The notes under the pieces were generated by a model that ran no database searches, had not been told where the DNA came from, and was given only the letters and a program-made list of their open reading frames with translations. A stretch of 64,000 bases of DNA from Eremomyces bilateralis CBS 781.70 (Eukaryota; Ascomycota; Dothideomycetes; Eremomycetales; Eremomycetaceae), in assembly GCF_010015585.1 (NCBI RefSeq), contig NW_022985107.1, positions 52,576 to 116,575 of the forward strand. Reading direction: 5' to 3'. Of the stretch, positions 1 to 10,942 are shown one piece after another. The translations under genes and the position numbers were made by a program. Positions within the stretch are counted from its first letter, which is position 1. Each line of letters begins with the position of its first letter.

Positions 1-908
1 TTTCGCCGGGAACCGGACTGGTGGGGGTTCAGAGTCTGGGGAATGAGAACCCGGGGTTCCGCATCGCTGCCACGGGCACAGTTCTGAGCGTGGATGAGAA
101 CGCGGAGATTGTCAAGAAGCTGAAGCTCACAGGCCACCCGTACAAGATCTTCAAGAACACAGCGTTCATCAAGGACATGTTCAACAGCGCCTTGGAGATT
201 GCCAAGTTCGAAGGCGCCAGCGTTCGAACAGTCAGTGGGGTTCGAGGCCAGATCAAGCGAGCCCTCAGCAAACCCGAGGGCTGTTTCCGAGCGACCTTCG
301 AGGACAAACTGCTCATGAGCGATATCGTTTTCCTCCGCGCTTGGTATCCGGTGAAGCCTCGACGTTTCTACAATCCCGTCACCGACCTGCTCGGTGCGCC
401 GGTGGAAGATGGCGAGGACACGTCCGGCACGTCAGGGAAAGGATGGCAGCCGATGCGCCTGACGGGCGAGGTTCGCGCCACCCAAAACATACCGGTTCCG
501 AGCCTCCCGAATAGTGTGTACCGGCCGATCGAGAGGCCGACGCGACACTTCAACCCCCTGCGCGTCCCACGAAAGCTGCAAGCCGAGCTCCCCTACAAGT
601 CGCAAGTGTCCCAGATGCGGCCCCAGAAGACGCAGACGTATCTGCAGAAGCGGGCCGTGGTGGTCGGAGGCGAGGAACGCAAAGCACGCGACCTGTTGAA
701 CAAGGTGATGGCGATCCGGCAAGAGAAGATAGAGAAGCGTGGGCGTAAGAAGGACGAGAACCGAGCGGAATTCAAAAAGAAGATTAGCGAGGGGCAGGAG
801 AAGAAGGCGGAGAGGGAGAAACGGGAGAAGGACGAGTTCTGGAAGCGGGAGGGCAGGAAGCGAAAGGCATGGGAGGGAGACGGTGGTCAAGCGAAGAGAC
901 GGAGATGA
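1..908 (+). CDS. BMS1: Ribosome biogenesis GTPase Bms1, C-terminal part (cut by the window edge)
   Basis: The frame is open from the first bases and ends at a stop at 906-908, so only about the last 300 residues are present. The sequence GVQSLGNENPGFRIAATG, then the stretch with HPYKIFKNTAFIKDMFNSALE and FEGASVRTVSGVRGQIKRAL, is the conserved C-terminal domain of Bms1/Tsr1 proteins. It is followed by the family motif YNPVTDLL and a Lys/Arg/Glu-rich tail that should be helical and bind RNA or protein. Bms1 is a nucleolar GTPase of the small-subunit processome that works with Rcl1 in 18S pre-rRNA cleavage; the GTPase domain lies upstream, outside the window. A basic tail ending AKRRR could serve as a nuclear/nucleolar signal (inference). 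No intron is seen in this part. Confidence 0.93.
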   Translation, partial: SPGTGLVGVQSLGNENPGFRIAATGTVLSVDENAEIVKKLKLTGHPYKIFKNTAFIKDMFNSALEIAKFEGASVRTVSGVRGQIKRALSKPEGCFRATFEDKLLMSDIVFLRAWYPVKPRRFYNPVTDLLGAPVEDGEDTSGTSGKGWQPMRLTGEVRATQNIPVPSLPNSVYRPIERPTRHFNPLRVPRKLQAELPYKSQVSQMRPQKTQTYLQKRAVVVGGEERKARDLLNKVMAIRQEKIEKRGRKKDENRAEFKKKISEGQEKKAEREKREKDEFWKREGRKRKAWEGDGGQAKRRR

Positions 909-1938
909 TGTACGGAGTAGCGGGAGTAGCGGGAGAAGTCTCGCAGTTTGGATCAGTTTACGTAGTTCAATATCATACCCCTCCAGGCATCGAGAGAAGC
1001 GCGTCTCGGATTCTACTACGATACCTTGCAAGATGGCCGTGTGCCTGAGTCCACGTCTCTCAGAAGGTGACGATAGTAGCAGGTTGAGTAATATGACAGA
1101 TCCCTCTATGGATCCTAATCATCCTATCATCTGAAGGTTCAGTGAACGTAAGTGTAGTCAAGTACGGAGTAGTGAGCAAAAGTGGTGGTATCAAGTCCGG
1201 TTAGGTGATCTCCAAGTTGACACCTGATGACCTGAGGCATAAAACGCGAAAGCCACGCGACTTTCACCGGGCACGTGCTCAGTCTCTGCTCAGGTCACGG
1301 GAACCGCGTCGTCGCGGCGCCTTTCCATCATCTCCGTCCACCACCGTCCACCACTGATGTTCAACTCTCGATCCCCTCTCTCATTACAATCCGAAATTCT
1401 GGATAATATTTATAGAGGATCCCTTCAAACTGATTATTCACTTCATTCCATCTATCCCATTCATCGGCTCCGCTTCAAATCCGACCCGGCTGCCGTCCTG
1501 TTGAGACGCAATTGCACCGCGGTCCCGAACCACGTCCAGCCCGCCATCGCTATCAATACTTCAGCCACCAATTGAGCCTTCTTTTCGCTCATTCGTCTCG
1601 TCGTTGGTCTAGTGGAACTGCCAGTTACTTTTCGGTGATACCTTGGATCTATATACGCCCTGAACCTCCTATCAGCGCCCTACCCTCTTCGACTCTACCC
1701 CACATCCACGACCGACCAAACCGCCGCGAGACACGTTTCCGCGCGTCCTCCTCGCTTGCAGAGGACCCAAGGAGTGCGAAACGGTATGTGTGCCAACACT
1801 GCCCCTTCCAAAACGTTCATCCTAGCGCATTAGTTTGCTGACTGACGCGTCAGGTTCACTCAAGGCCGTGAAGTGGGCAATCGATCAAAACGCCCACTGG
1901 ATGACCCAGCTTGTTATCCATGAACAACAATAATAACG
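909..1938. other. Intergenic region and probable long 5' leader of the Whi5-like gene
   Basis: No protein-coding frame with family resemblance is seen. From about 1340 to 1840 the + strand is pyrimidine-rich, as in many fungal promoters and 5' leaders, and a short ORF at 1512-1841 has the composition of such a leader. An ACGCGT-containing palindrome lies at 1843-1852. Confidence 0.5.
1843..1852. promoter_or_regulatory. MCB-type site (TGACGCGTCA) upstream of the Whi5-like gene
   Basis: A perfect 10-bp palindrome TGACGCGTCA centred on the MluI cell-cycle box ACGCGT lies about 87 bp before the start codon at 1939. MCB sites bind MBF (Mbp1-Swi6) in yeasts, and Whi5/Nrm1-type repressors are themselves G1/S targets. 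ACGCGT also occurs elsewhere in the window, so the site is a candidate only. Confidence 0.4.
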
Positions 1939-3387
1939 ATGGAATCACCCACCCGCCCAGTCACTGACTCTCGAGAATCGGTCCCGAGTCAACCGCCTCG
2001 CTTCCTCGCTAGCAGCTCCGACGTTTCTGTCATCTCTTCCGGGAGTGCAGGAACGGACATCGACATGCACGTGCACGAAACCCAAGTCACGCAAGTATCT
2101 TCAACACAGTCAGTTCACGTCCCACCAAAGACGTGGACTGGTTATGGGGGCTCCTCCATGCACCCAGAACCCACTCCAGCGCAGAGAGCGACAGCGGCGC
2201 TTCTTGACGGCGTCGGCATTTCGGAAAACGAGAGCGATATGCAGGCACCACTGGCGACGGAAACGTCGCCGGCGTTACTGATCGGTCCGTCCTCGATCAG
2301 CGCAAGCACCAGTCCCGGTGCCGTTGGCAGACGAGCAGCGAAGAGAACCGCCAGCGGTGCCGTTAAGACCGACGGTCATCTTTACCGAGCACACATCCCA
2401 CTCGACACAACTTCTCGACGATCACATCATACCCGCGGCGCGTCAACTAGCAGTGTGACGAGCGAGGTAAGATGTGTAGTGACTGGTTGAATGAGATCGA
2501 GACTGACGTAATCACAGCTATCCTCCAAACTCAAGACGAATCTATCCTATGCTCTCCTCAAAGTACAGAACGGTTGGGAATCGAGATCATTGGAAGACCT
2601 CGAAGAACAAGCTTCCCGCCAGGCCCTCAGCCTCTCCCCAGTACGCCGTCCCATGTATACCGCCCCGTCCAACCGCAGCAGTGAACCACCGCATCACCCC
2701 TGGGCATCACACGCGAGGAACCGGAGCATTGCAACCCTGGCCAAACAGCAATCGGCACCGGAAGCGCTCGCCGCCCTTGTCCCGTCGACTCCCAAAACCC
2801 GACCAACATCCCGCCCCGGTTCCGGTGCCGCCCTAGCAACCCCGAGCACCCTCCCGGGAGGTCGACGTGCCCACGCACGCGTCCGATCTCAGGGGCTCAA
2901 CCACGTTGGACTGGATGAATACGCCTTCTCCCCAACATATGTCAGTCCTGCCACATCGACGTTTCCTCGACCGTCAGCGTTGGGAGATGAGACGGCGAGT
3001 GAGGGTTCCAACGAGGACGAGCGGCAACCGCAAGGCTACTCCCTAACACAGCGGACACCCAAACACGTCAAGACTGGCAGCGGCGTTCACTTTACCCCGA
3101 CTCGGTCCACAGCGGCCGCGGGTCTCGGTCCTCAACTCATGAGTCGGGGTTCGCCCAGACGAAATACCATCGGCAGCAGTCGCGGTTCCGCAATGGGTGC
3201 AGCCAACAACACAGCCATCTCCCAACCCGGGCCCACACCAGCTGGTGGTACACTCTACATGCCTCAACGCAACGGTGCCTCGACCGGAACCGAGGATGGG
3301 CTTGGACAGGCCGAGCAGGATGCATTGGAGACATTGCTGTTCATGCGAAGTCCGGGGAATTCTCAGAACATTGCATCAAGGGCGTAA
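1939..3387 (+). CDS. Whi5/Nrm1-family G1/S transcriptional repressor
   Basis: Two exons, 1939-2466 and 2518-3387, with a 51-bp GT-AG intron; the product is 465 residues. Right after the junction (about residue 177) the protein reads LSSKLKTNLSYALLKVQNGW followed by a SLEDLEEQ helix. This is the short conserved GTB/Whi5 motif by which Whi5 and Nrm1 bind SBF/MBF. The extreme C terminus has LETLLFMRSPGNS, a second conserved fungal signature. The rest is low-complexity Ser/Pro/Thr with many SP/TP sites, as expected for a CDK-regulated disordered repressor. Known role of the family: binding Swi4/Mbp1-Swi6 complexes and repressing G1/S genes until CDK phosphorylation. Whether this copy acts like Whi5 (SBF) or Nrm1 (MBF) cannot be decided. 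The ATG at 1939 is the first in frame after an upstream stop-rich leader. Confidence 0.8.
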
Positions 3388-3893
3388 GGTTGGAAAGGGA
3401 CGATTTATGGGGAATGAATATGCACGATGGTCGGTAGATTGAAGGTTTATACCATGGTCTTGCTGGAGAAGTGTCCGTTTTGAAGCCTCACGATCGTGGC
3501 TCGGCGTTGGATCCGAATGATGATATGCGGGAATATACTGCAGGTGGCAAGTTGTTGATTAGGGCAATCAGACTTTCAGCTCCATTTGCCTTAATACTAG
3601 TCCTATTTCTCCGATTCTTCTCATGATATAGTGAACTCACACCTCTCACAGTGTAGGACTATAGGACTGTAGGTAGGGGTCGGGTAAACCCGGTTTGGGG
3701 CGGACTACGTCATCGCGGGGATTCCCATTTCCCTCCTGTCAGCCTTGTGCCTTCCGCTTCCAAGTTCCTAGACGCTGTGGAGGAAAGCAATACATATACG
3801 ACTGCTAATCCGCCGCCATCTTATTGTCTCGCAAGAACTAAAGAAGTACTGAAAATCATAATCACCAACACCCTACAACCTGTTCCGGCGACC
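3388..3893. other. Intergenic region
   Basis: About 500 bp between the Whi5-like gene and the inhibitor gene. No coding frame, RNA gene or repeat is evident; a 225-bp ORF that runs into the next gene is its unspliced leader. Confidence 0.5.
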
Positions 3894-4283
3894 ATGTCTA
3901 CCGTCATTGTGAGTCCAATACCTGCATGTCTGACTTCGAACCCTGCTGACATACGCGGTAGATCACTCTGAAGAGCGGGGTTGATGCGAACGAGCTGGAG
4001 AAGTAGGATATTCCACCGTTGATCAGTTCATCGGTGAAGGGGAATGAAGAACTAACGATGGCGGGAACAGAGTCAAGAACGACATCCGCGACCAGGGCGG
4101 CGAAATCACGCATGAATCCAAGCTGATCAAGAGCATCCAGTTGGTCCCTTCCCAGCAGTGGGCAAGCCATCGAGCCGATTGCTGACGATCGATAGCGCCA
4201 AGTTTCCGACGGATAAAGTGCACACGCTGGCAACGAACGAGAACTGGACCGTCGAGGCGGATCAGGAGGTTAGGACTCAATGA
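3894..4283 (+). CDS. Small I9-type proteinase inhibitor (70 aa, four exons)
   Basis: Exons 3894-3908, 3962-4002, 4071-4139 and 4196-4283 join into 70 residues: MSTVIITLKSGVDANELEK, then VKNDIRDQGGEITHESKLIK, then KFPTDKVHTLATNENWTVEA and DQEVRTQ at the end. This is the free-standing form of the subtilisin propeptide fold (inhibitor family I9; Pleurotus proteinase A inhibitor and yeast Pbi2 are relatives). It has no signal peptide, so it should act in the cytosol or vacuole as inhibitor/chaperone of a subtilase. The first three introns cut a tiny gene into 15-, 41- and 69-nt exons. The third donor (GTTGGT after the I-K-S-I stretch) is weak, so residues around 42-43 are the least certain. The window also encodes a secreted S8 subtilase near 23 kb, but that enzyme carries its own propeptide, so a direct partnership is not implied. 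Confidence 0.78.
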
Positions 4284-4819
4284 GGAGGTCCCGACGTAAG
4301 AACGGACAATTCAACGAGACACCAATGTAGCGTTAGGTCTTAGAATCCCAGAAGCTGCTTGGTCAATTGACTGGCACGCATTAAAACCCAGACTTGACCA
4401 CTCGTAGCAGCTTGGTGATAATGCTCGGGTTGAGAATGACTAGCTTACATCTTCACTGCAAATCTTCGGAACGTCTGCGTCGATTACGAGATATCTAGAG
4501 AACGGTCGAATTGGGCTGAACTAGAACTCCTAACATATACTGTACCAAGATTGTTGATGCATCCATGTTGTCAATTTACCCCGTCAAGCGCCTCAACATC
4601 AAGCCTGGCATTATTATAAGGGTGATGCTGCAGATACATCCAAATCACCCTCAACACTGAATATACATCCATTTCCCCCCTTATTAAGGTACATCCCAAT
4701 TACGTCAGGATCCGGTACTCTGATTGGGTCACTTTGAAGTTTGAATAGTTGATTAGCACCGGACTGAATGTGACCGAGCCCCTACGGTGCGGGCATGTCC
4801 CCGCCTGTCTTGTTCATCC

Positions 4820-4955
4820 ACACCACCCCGTTTTAGGCGCCCCCTACCCATTTTAGGTACCCGCGGTACCAGCTCAAAGGACCCCTTACCGGCACCTGGT
4901 TTGAGTACCCCATCACCTGTTTTAGCACCCTCCACCACCTGCTTTGGGCATACTC
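4820..4955. repeat. Degenerate tandem array, unit about CACCYGNTTTNRGYACCC
   Basis: About five diverged copies of a ~20-bp unit can be read, for example CACCCCGTTTTAGGCGCCC, TACCCATTTTAGGTACCC, CACCTGGTTTGAGTACCCC, CACCTGTTTTAGCACCC and CACCTGCTTTGGGCA. Spacing is irregular (about 20-45 bp), suggesting an old decayed minisatellite or clustered binding sites. Confidence 0.45.
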
Positions 4956-5209
4956 TGCCGCCTATGGCCCCCGACCACCTCTACCCCGCCGCGACGAACG
5001 CCTTACTATTTGAATTTCTATTTTCTTTAATAGACCAATCACAATGCTTCTGGCCAAAGCCAATAGCAGGGTTCATCATAACCAAAAGATGGTAGAATAG
5101 CCATTACGAGGGGACGGTTTAATACAGGAATGGCGAATCGACCCAGACCGTGTGATTGATATAGGATAGATCTGAGTGGCTTCGCAGGATGGATATCATC
5201 GTTCCATTG

Positions 5210-5265
5210 TATCTCCATCGTATCTCCATCGTATCTCTAGGGATTGGAATCTGGGGATTGGAATC
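5210..5265. repeat. Short tandem repeats in the kinase-gene promoter region
   Basis: TATCTCCATCG occurs twice in direct succession (5210-5231) and is followed by a partial third copy, then GGGATTGGAATCT occurs twice at 14-bp spacing. The second unit places two ATTGG (inverted CCAAT) pentamers about 250 bp upstream of the next start codon. Confidence 0.6.
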
Positions 5266-5495
5266 TCCGGTGGCTGGAGCCGGCGACCCTCATCCTGATT
5301 GGTCCATTGCCGCTCTGTACAGAATCCGTCCGTGATAACTGATACCCAACTTCGAACTTCCGCCTCACTACAGGTAATCATATCAATCCTCCTCACCACT
5401 CCTCTCCACTCTCTCGACTCGGGGCTGGCTGCATTCTCATCATGGTGCACCTTCCTCTTCACCCCTCCTCTTCGCACAATTCCGAGCGATGAACT

Positions 5496-7025
5496 ATGGT
5501 CTCCGCAATCCGGTCGGCTGCCGTCCGGTTGCTGCACTGCCCGAGTCGATCACGGCTGCTGGGTAACGCCGCACCTCGAGAAGCAGCACGAGCTTCTATT
5601 CACACCGATGCGGTGACTTTCGATCACATCACCGAGCTCGCCTCCAAACCTCTCCACCCGTTGACGCTGGCTGATCTCGCAAAGTAAGGGGGCCCTTCTG
5701 GTGTAGCAAGCGGATGCTGACCGCCTAGACATGGACGACCACCGTTGTCCAAGCGAGCGCTACTCGCCTCGGCCAACTTCACGCTTTCTATCCTCCCCGC
5801 ACGACTGGCACATCGAATTCAGTCGCTTCGAAATCTGCCCTTCATCGTCGTGTCGAATCCCCACATCTCCAAAATCCATGGCAACTACGTGAGAAGCTTA
5901 ACCTCCCTCCTCCCGTGGGCGGAGCGGGACATCACCACGTTGGAAGATGAAATCCGTTTCACCGAGGTCATGGCCGACCTGGTGCAGACGCACGCGGATA
6001 CCATCAGCATCTTAGCCCGGGGATTCCTCGAGGCGAGAAAGTATATTTCACCGAAAGAGGTCACCCGTTTTCTCGACGAACATCTGCGAGCGCGAATCGG
6101 TACGCGCTTGATCGCGGAACAGCACATTGCCCTCCACATGTCGTCCCGTCCCCACATCGACCAACCGTCGTCCGGGACATCGTCTCGCAGCGACTCCCCT
6201 GACTCCTCGTTCATCGGCGTCATCGACACGGCGCTCTGCCCCGCCTCCACCATCCGTCACTGCGAGTCGACCGTGTCCGATATCTGCGAACTGAAGTACG
6301 GGGTGCGACCTAGCGTCCGGATCAACGGAGAGCCCGGGTACACGTTTGCTCACATCCCCGTCCACCTCGAGTACATCCTCACGGAGCTATTGAAGAACGC
6401 GTTCCGCGCGACGATCGAGAAGGGCGCCGAGCGCGAACCCATCGAGGTCACTATCGCGCCACGCAAAGAGCCACAGCCGCTCGCCGGCGCCGATTCGAAG
6501 CCCGCCCTGCACGCGACGACCATCACCCACGCGGTGCAGGGCAACCTCGACGAGGCATCCCATCTGATTGGAGCGAGTAACGAGCTGGCGGACCTGACGG
6601 GGTACGAGGCGCCTCCGTCCGCGCGGCACCTCGACGCAACAACGGCCCCGATCCGGACGCTATCGCCATCCACGCCCGGGGTGACGATCCGCATCCGCGA
6701 CCGGGGCGGAGGTATCGCGCCAGACAATTACGCGCGCATCTGGAACTACAGTTTCACGACCTTCAGCGAGGACACGATCCGCGCGGCGATGAACGGCGCG
6801 GCTAACGGTGGCGGTTCCGGGGCAATTTCGGCCGTAGACGCGCTGAACGCCATCTCCGGGGCGGGCGCCGACGCGGGCACGAGCCTCGCCGGGTTGGGGT
6901 ACGGGTTACCGCTAGGAAGGGCATATGCGGAGTACTTTGGCGGAGGGATCGCAGTGCAGAGCATGTGGGGATGGGGGACGGACGTCTACCTGTCATTGCG
7001 GGGATTGGGAGTCGGGGATCAATGA
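5496..7025 (+). CDS. Mitochondrial pyruvate dehydrogenase kinase / branched-chain ketoacid dehydrogenase kinase family
   Basis: Exons 5496-5683 and 5729-7025 (45-bp intron) encode 494 residues. The N terminus (MVSAIRSAAVRLLHC followed by more Arg, few acids) fits a mitochondrial targeting peptide. Next comes the helical regulatory domain with HGRPPLSKRALLASANFT at the splice junction. The GHKL ATP-binding fold follows: N-box ELLKNAFRATIE near residue 282, G1 box RDRGGGIAPD near 386 and the glycine loop GYGLPLGRAYAEYFGG near 453. The family phosphorylates and inactivates the E1 subunit of pyruvate or branched-chain 2-oxoacid dehydrogenase in the matrix. The protein is longer than mammalian PDKs because of two inserts, a Ser-rich one near 200 and a large loop (residues about 300-370) between N-box and G1 box. 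That is usual for one of the two fungal PDK types. Which substrate it controls is not decidable here. Confidence 0.9.
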
Positions 7026-7281
7026 TACATTCGGGAGAACGCGACGCTCGAAACGCACACAAATCACAACGGTTTCATGGAACACGAACGGAATTGGGAG
7101 TGAAACATAACATGATGATCATTGATTCATGATTGCTACCGAAAAAAACGCCCGGGGTATCTGCTAAAGACGATGTCCTGGATTCAAGTTCGTCAATCCC
7201 ACCGCCCTCTCCTTCTCCCAATTGGATGCATTGTTTCTCCATATCCCGCTCAACTCGGTCTGAAACTCCGCGGTTGAAGAT

Positions 7282-7554
7282 TTATATATGCGATGTAGTG
7301 TGGGTTCGCGTCCTCCTCGTCCCGCGTCGTCGTCGCGAGGTGCGACCGCAGGTGAGGCATGAGATGATGATATCGAAGAGGCTGACGATACCGCCGATGA
7401 TGGCGTGGAGGATGCTGCCGATGCCGTTGACGATGGCCATCAGGCAGTTTCCGATGGTCCGGAAGACGGATGTTATCTAGAGAGAGACGTTAGAAGCTGG
7501 TCTAAACGAACAGCATTGAGGAGGGAGACGTACGCAAGATACAACGGCACCCAT
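7282..7554 (-). CDS. Small conserved fungal protein with putative N-myristoylation signal (71 aa)
   Basis: The gene is on the complement strand and too short to show as a long ORF. Exon 1 is 7534-7554 (7 codons, MGAVVSC) and exon 2 is 7282-7476, separated by a 57-bp intron with GTACGT donor and TCTAG acceptor; the product is 71 residues. After MGAVVSC comes a Gly/Ile-rich amphipathic or membrane-associating stretch (FRTIGNCLMAIVNGIGSIL, then IIGGIVSLFDIIISCLTCG). It ends in an Arg-rich tail (TSRRRRGTRRTRTH). Gly2 and Ser6 match the MGxxxS myristoylation consensus and Cys7 could be palmitoylated (inference). Similar short MG..C proteins with a CLTCGR motif are, from memory, widespread in filamentous ascomycetes but of unknown function. 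The intron directly after the lipidation signal supports a real gene. Confidence 0.72.
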
Positions 7555-9142
7555 GTTGGCGGTTGGCGGGTCTGTTGGAGGGTCTGTTGAGGGTCTGTTT
7601 AAGGGTCTTTGATGGATGGATATGAAAAGGCTTTGATGTGCAGTTCTTGGAGTACGAGGTATGGAACTGAATATTGGAATGGGAGAATAGCATGGACGAA
7701 GAGGTCGCGAGGAAAACTAAGATATATACTCGTCCACAGCACACGAGTGCAAGGCGAAAGAAAAGGAGAGCAAGGCAGGAGACGATCTGCGAGAAACCTG
7801 AACCGACGACGTCACCATGACCATATAGGCCAACAGACGAATCCTAATCAGGCAAGGCCAGGATTTGCCAACTGCACGCGCCAATGGAATAACCACTTCA
7901 TCAGACCAAGTCAAAGTGTAGTGTACTGTCTATCAAGTATCACATTCCTTGAATCCCCATGGGCGATCAGTGACAGAGGTGGAATTCTTATCCCTATGAC
8001 GCACATTGTGGCTTGTCCATGGTCCACTTGGGGTTAGCGCAATCGAATATTTCAGCCACGGACCAGCTTTTCACATTCGCCGCTTCTGCGACCCATATCA
8101 CCTTACCGTATCAGGAATAGCGTTTGCTAACCATTCATGAATAGTATTATTCGTAACTACAGGGCAGGATGTAAATCGCCGGCCAAAGGAGTGCAGAACT
8201 GCAACAGAGGTGCGAAGAGGGAAATTGGATGGGAGCAGTGGGTCAGTCTTGAATTCATTGGGGACCTCTACCATACACATGCAGTCATCATGCTCAGCCA
8301 TTTCATCCGAATCCTTTTCCATGCTTTTGTCCGTGTTCTTTGGAGCTGCATAGAAATCCGTTTTCAAATCAGGACGTACCTTCTACTTTTCTCGCGGTCA
8401 TGCCTAGTTCGTCTGCGTTCAGGTCATTCTTTTCCAGTCGTATTAGTAGAAGTGTTGTTTGGAGAAACCGCGTTGAGAATAGCCGACTTAGATCATCCTT
8501 CTGCTTGGAGCAATCGACGAGGCGCGATCCGAATACGCCATGTTCGGAAGCATGTCCTGGGGTTTCTTAAATCGGCTTTTGGCGGCGTCGATATTGATCG
8601 GGGAATGAAGTTACGGATGATGATATGGCCACATAGATCAGATAATTATCTCACCTTTCCGGTTGGGTGGAATTGGAGCGGGATTTGTCTAGAGAATCCC
8701 GGGCACAATAATTCATATGCAATGGATTGTGCCTTTTAGCCAGAGATATTGAAAGCTTGCTCCGGCGATGTAGGAAATAGCTCCCGCTGAATCGAGTTCC
8801 CGAAGACTGATTTGGAAATGGGAATAATTCAGTGGAACAACGTTTCTAAAACCGATAGTGATTACTTCTCATCAGGAGCGAAACTACTCGTTTCTTCGCA
8901 TCGCTAAACATTTTTGAGGCGCCAGGCGCCTAATCAGATATGACTTCGACCCCATCATGGGTTGCGTGGTACCAATACATTGCCTGGTTTCCCAACGTTA
9001 CTCGCTTATCATCATTGCACGGTTGAGACTCGTCATCAAATGCACAAGACTACCTTGTACCATGCTCCTCCCACGGTAGGTCAAGCGCTTTATGAACGGA
9101 GACGTGGTATATATAGTCTCGTCTATGTGCTTGAATCCAATC
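7555..9142. other. Intergenic region, 1.6 kb
   Basis: Lies between the small lipidated-protein gene and the 3' end of ADE16/17. Several 60-200-codon ORFs exist (for example + strand 8137-8739 and - strand 8098-8367). None shows a recognisable domain and their composition looks random. I see no RNA gene or repeat. Confidence 0.45.
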
Positions 9143-10942
9143 CTAGTGCACAAACAGTCGCATGCCAAGCTCCGCAAACGTAATCCCCTGCTCCTCCGCG
9201 GCCTGGAGGACGATCGGGTCGTTCTGGCTCCCCATGGGCGCCCCGATGAATTTCGTTCCGCTCTCCGCAGCTCGGAAGACGTTATCCGGGAAGGGGAAGA
9301 ATGCGTCACTGACCACGGCGACATCCGTTAGCTGCGAGAGCCACTCCTTCCTCTCTTGGGCAGTGAACGGTTCCGGAACGTCGCCCGGGCTCGCAAAGGC
9401 CTGCTCGAACGCCGTCCGCTCGTCGCCGGAGGTCGGGACCGAGTCGGAACAGAGGAGATCGATGGCGTTCGTCTTCTGCGGTCGCTTGGCGCCGGGCGCA
9501 AACTTGAGCGACGTGCACTTGGAATGGAATCGCATCCACCAGACGTCCGCTTTGGAGGCAGCCAGACGGGTGACGTGGATGCGGCTCTGCTGCCCGGCGC
9601 CGATGCCGATGGTTCCCCCATTTCGAGCGAAGGCGACCGAATTGCTCTGGGTATATTTCAGGGCGAGGGCGGCGAGCGTCAAGTCTCTCTCTGCCGCTTC
9701 GGAGAGCGAGCTCCCCGTTTTCAACGAAGAGAAAGAGGACGACGGGGAAATCGTGGCGTCGTTCCGTTTCTGCCGAAGCGTGACGCCATGTACGGTGCGG
9801 GTTTCATACTCCGACGGCTGGTACGCTGGGTCCATCTGCATAACCAGGTATTTGCCTCCCTTCTTCTTCGTGAGAACCTGGAGGGCCTCGGGGGAATATG
9901 ACGGCGCGATGACACCGTCGCTCACTTCACGCGAGATGATCTTCGCGGTCGGCAAGTCCACCGTGTCCGAAAGAGCGATGATGTCGCCAAACGAACTGAC
10001 CCGGTCGGCGCCTCGAGCTCGGGCGTAGGCGCACGCCAACGGCGATTCATCCAGCCCGGCAATTCCTTCCACCATGTACACCTTCTTCTCCTCCTCCGTT
10101 AGGGGCACTCCGACAGCAGCACCGGCGGGGGACACGTGCTTGAACGAGGCGGCGGCGGGGATACCGAGCGCTGCGCGGATTTCCTTGACCAGGAACCAGG
10201 CATTCAGCGTGTCGAGAAGGTTGATGTATCCGGGCGAGCCGCCGAGGACGGTAAACGGCAAGGGCCCATCCACCTTCCACGCGGCCGCGGGCTTCTGATG
10301 TGGATTGGTCCCGTATCGAAGGGCGATGTTGTGGGGCTCGTCGGTTGGAGGGGAGGTGTACTGGGTGCGGAAAAAGTTCGAGATGGCGGTGTCGTAGGTG
10401 GCGGTGTGCTCGAACGCCTTCAAGGCATACAGTTCGCGAGTTCGTTCGGGGATCGAGCCATTGCCCTTCCTCAGCTCGGAGAGGAACTCGTCGTACTGGG
10501 AAGGCGAGGTCAGAACCGTGACGCGCTTGTGGTTTTTGGCGGCGGCTCGCAGCAGCGTGACGCCCCCGATGTCCACCTCTTCCACCGCCTGATCGATGGT
10601 GACGCCATCTTTCGCGACGGCCTGCTCGAACGGGTAGAGGTTGCAGATGCAAAAGTCAATCGCATCGATCTTTTGGTCGGCAAGATCCTTCCGATCGCTC
10701 TCGATGTCCCGAGCCAGGAGACCGCCATGCACGGCTGGATGTAACGTCTTGACCCTCCCACCAAGGATCTCGGGAGCATTGGTGATGCTCGAGACGTCAT
10801 CGACGGCAATGCCAGCATTTCGAATGGCTTTGGCGGTGCCCCCGGACGCAACCAGTCGAACGCCGACATCGGCAAGACCTTTGGCCAAGTCCAAAAGTCC
10901 GCTCTTGTCGGAGACGGAGATGATGGCGGTTTTCGAAGACAT
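9143..10942 (-). CDS. ADE17: Bifunctional AICAR transformylase / IMP cyclohydrolase
   Basis: A single uninterrupted frame of 599 residues, the normal length for the fungal enzyme. The N-terminal MGS-like IMP cyclohydrolase domain (residues 1 to about 195) starts [19 protein letters not shown]. It contains [31 protein letters not shown] and the conserved NLYPFEQ and [18 protein letters not shown]. The AICAR transformylase domain follows, with [15 protein letters not shown], the Lys-His catalytic motif [13 protein letters not shown] (about 270) and the end [17 protein letters not shown]. It catalyses the last two steps of de novo purine synthesis in the cytosol. Yeast has two paralogues (ADE16, ADE17), most filamentous fungi one, so the symbol names the family. 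An array of ATTGG boxes lies 360-490 bp upstream of the start. Confidence 0.96.
   Translation of the reverse strand: MSSKTAIISVSDKSGLLDLAKGLADVGVRLVASGGTAKAIRNAGIAVDDVSSITNAPEILGGRVKTLHPAVHGGLLARDIESDRKDLADQKIDAIDFCICNLYPFEQAVAKDGVTIDQAVEEVDIGGVTLLRAAAKNHKRVTVLTSPSQYDEFLSELRKGNGSIPERTRELYALKAFEHTATYDTAISNFFRTQYTSPPTDEPHNIALRYGTNPHQKPAAAWKVDGPLPFTVLGGSPGYINLLDTLNAWFLVKEIRAALGIPAAASFKHVSPAGAAVGVPLTEEEKKVYMVEGIAGLDESPLACAYARARGADRVSSFGDIIALSDTVDLPTAKIISREVSDGVIAPSYSPEALQVLTKKKGGKYLVMQMDPAYQPSEYETRTVHGVTLRQKRNDATISPSSSFSSLKTGSSLSEAAERDLTLAALALKYTQSNSVAFARNGGTIGIGAGQQSRIHVTRLAASKADVWWMRFHSKCTSLKFAPGAKRPQKTNAIDLLCSDSVPTSGDERTAFEQAFASPGDVPEPFTAQERKEWLSQLTDVAVVSDAFFPFPDNVFRAAESGTKFIGAPMGSQNDPIVLQAAEEQGITFAELGMRLFVH

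Larger units (their letters stand above)
4284..5495. other. Intergenic region with two short repeat patches
   Basis: Downstream of the inhibitor gene and upstream of the kinase gene. It holds a degenerate tandem array (4820-4955) and a short tandem patch (5210-5265), listed separately. ORFs here are proline-rich or antisense products of the repeats and are not supported as genes. Confidence 0.5.

Noticed and set aside
1600-1650. GTTGGTCTAGTGG, similar to the start of a tRNA
   Set aside because: No matching T-arm or acceptor stem follows.
8098-8367. 89-codon complement ORF in the 7.5-9.1 kb spacer
   Set aside because: No motif, no homologous look and no splice partners; kept only as a note in the spacer entry.
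9162-10028. 288-codon + strand ORF opposite ADE16/17
   Set aside because: Antisense shadow of a clear full-length enzyme.
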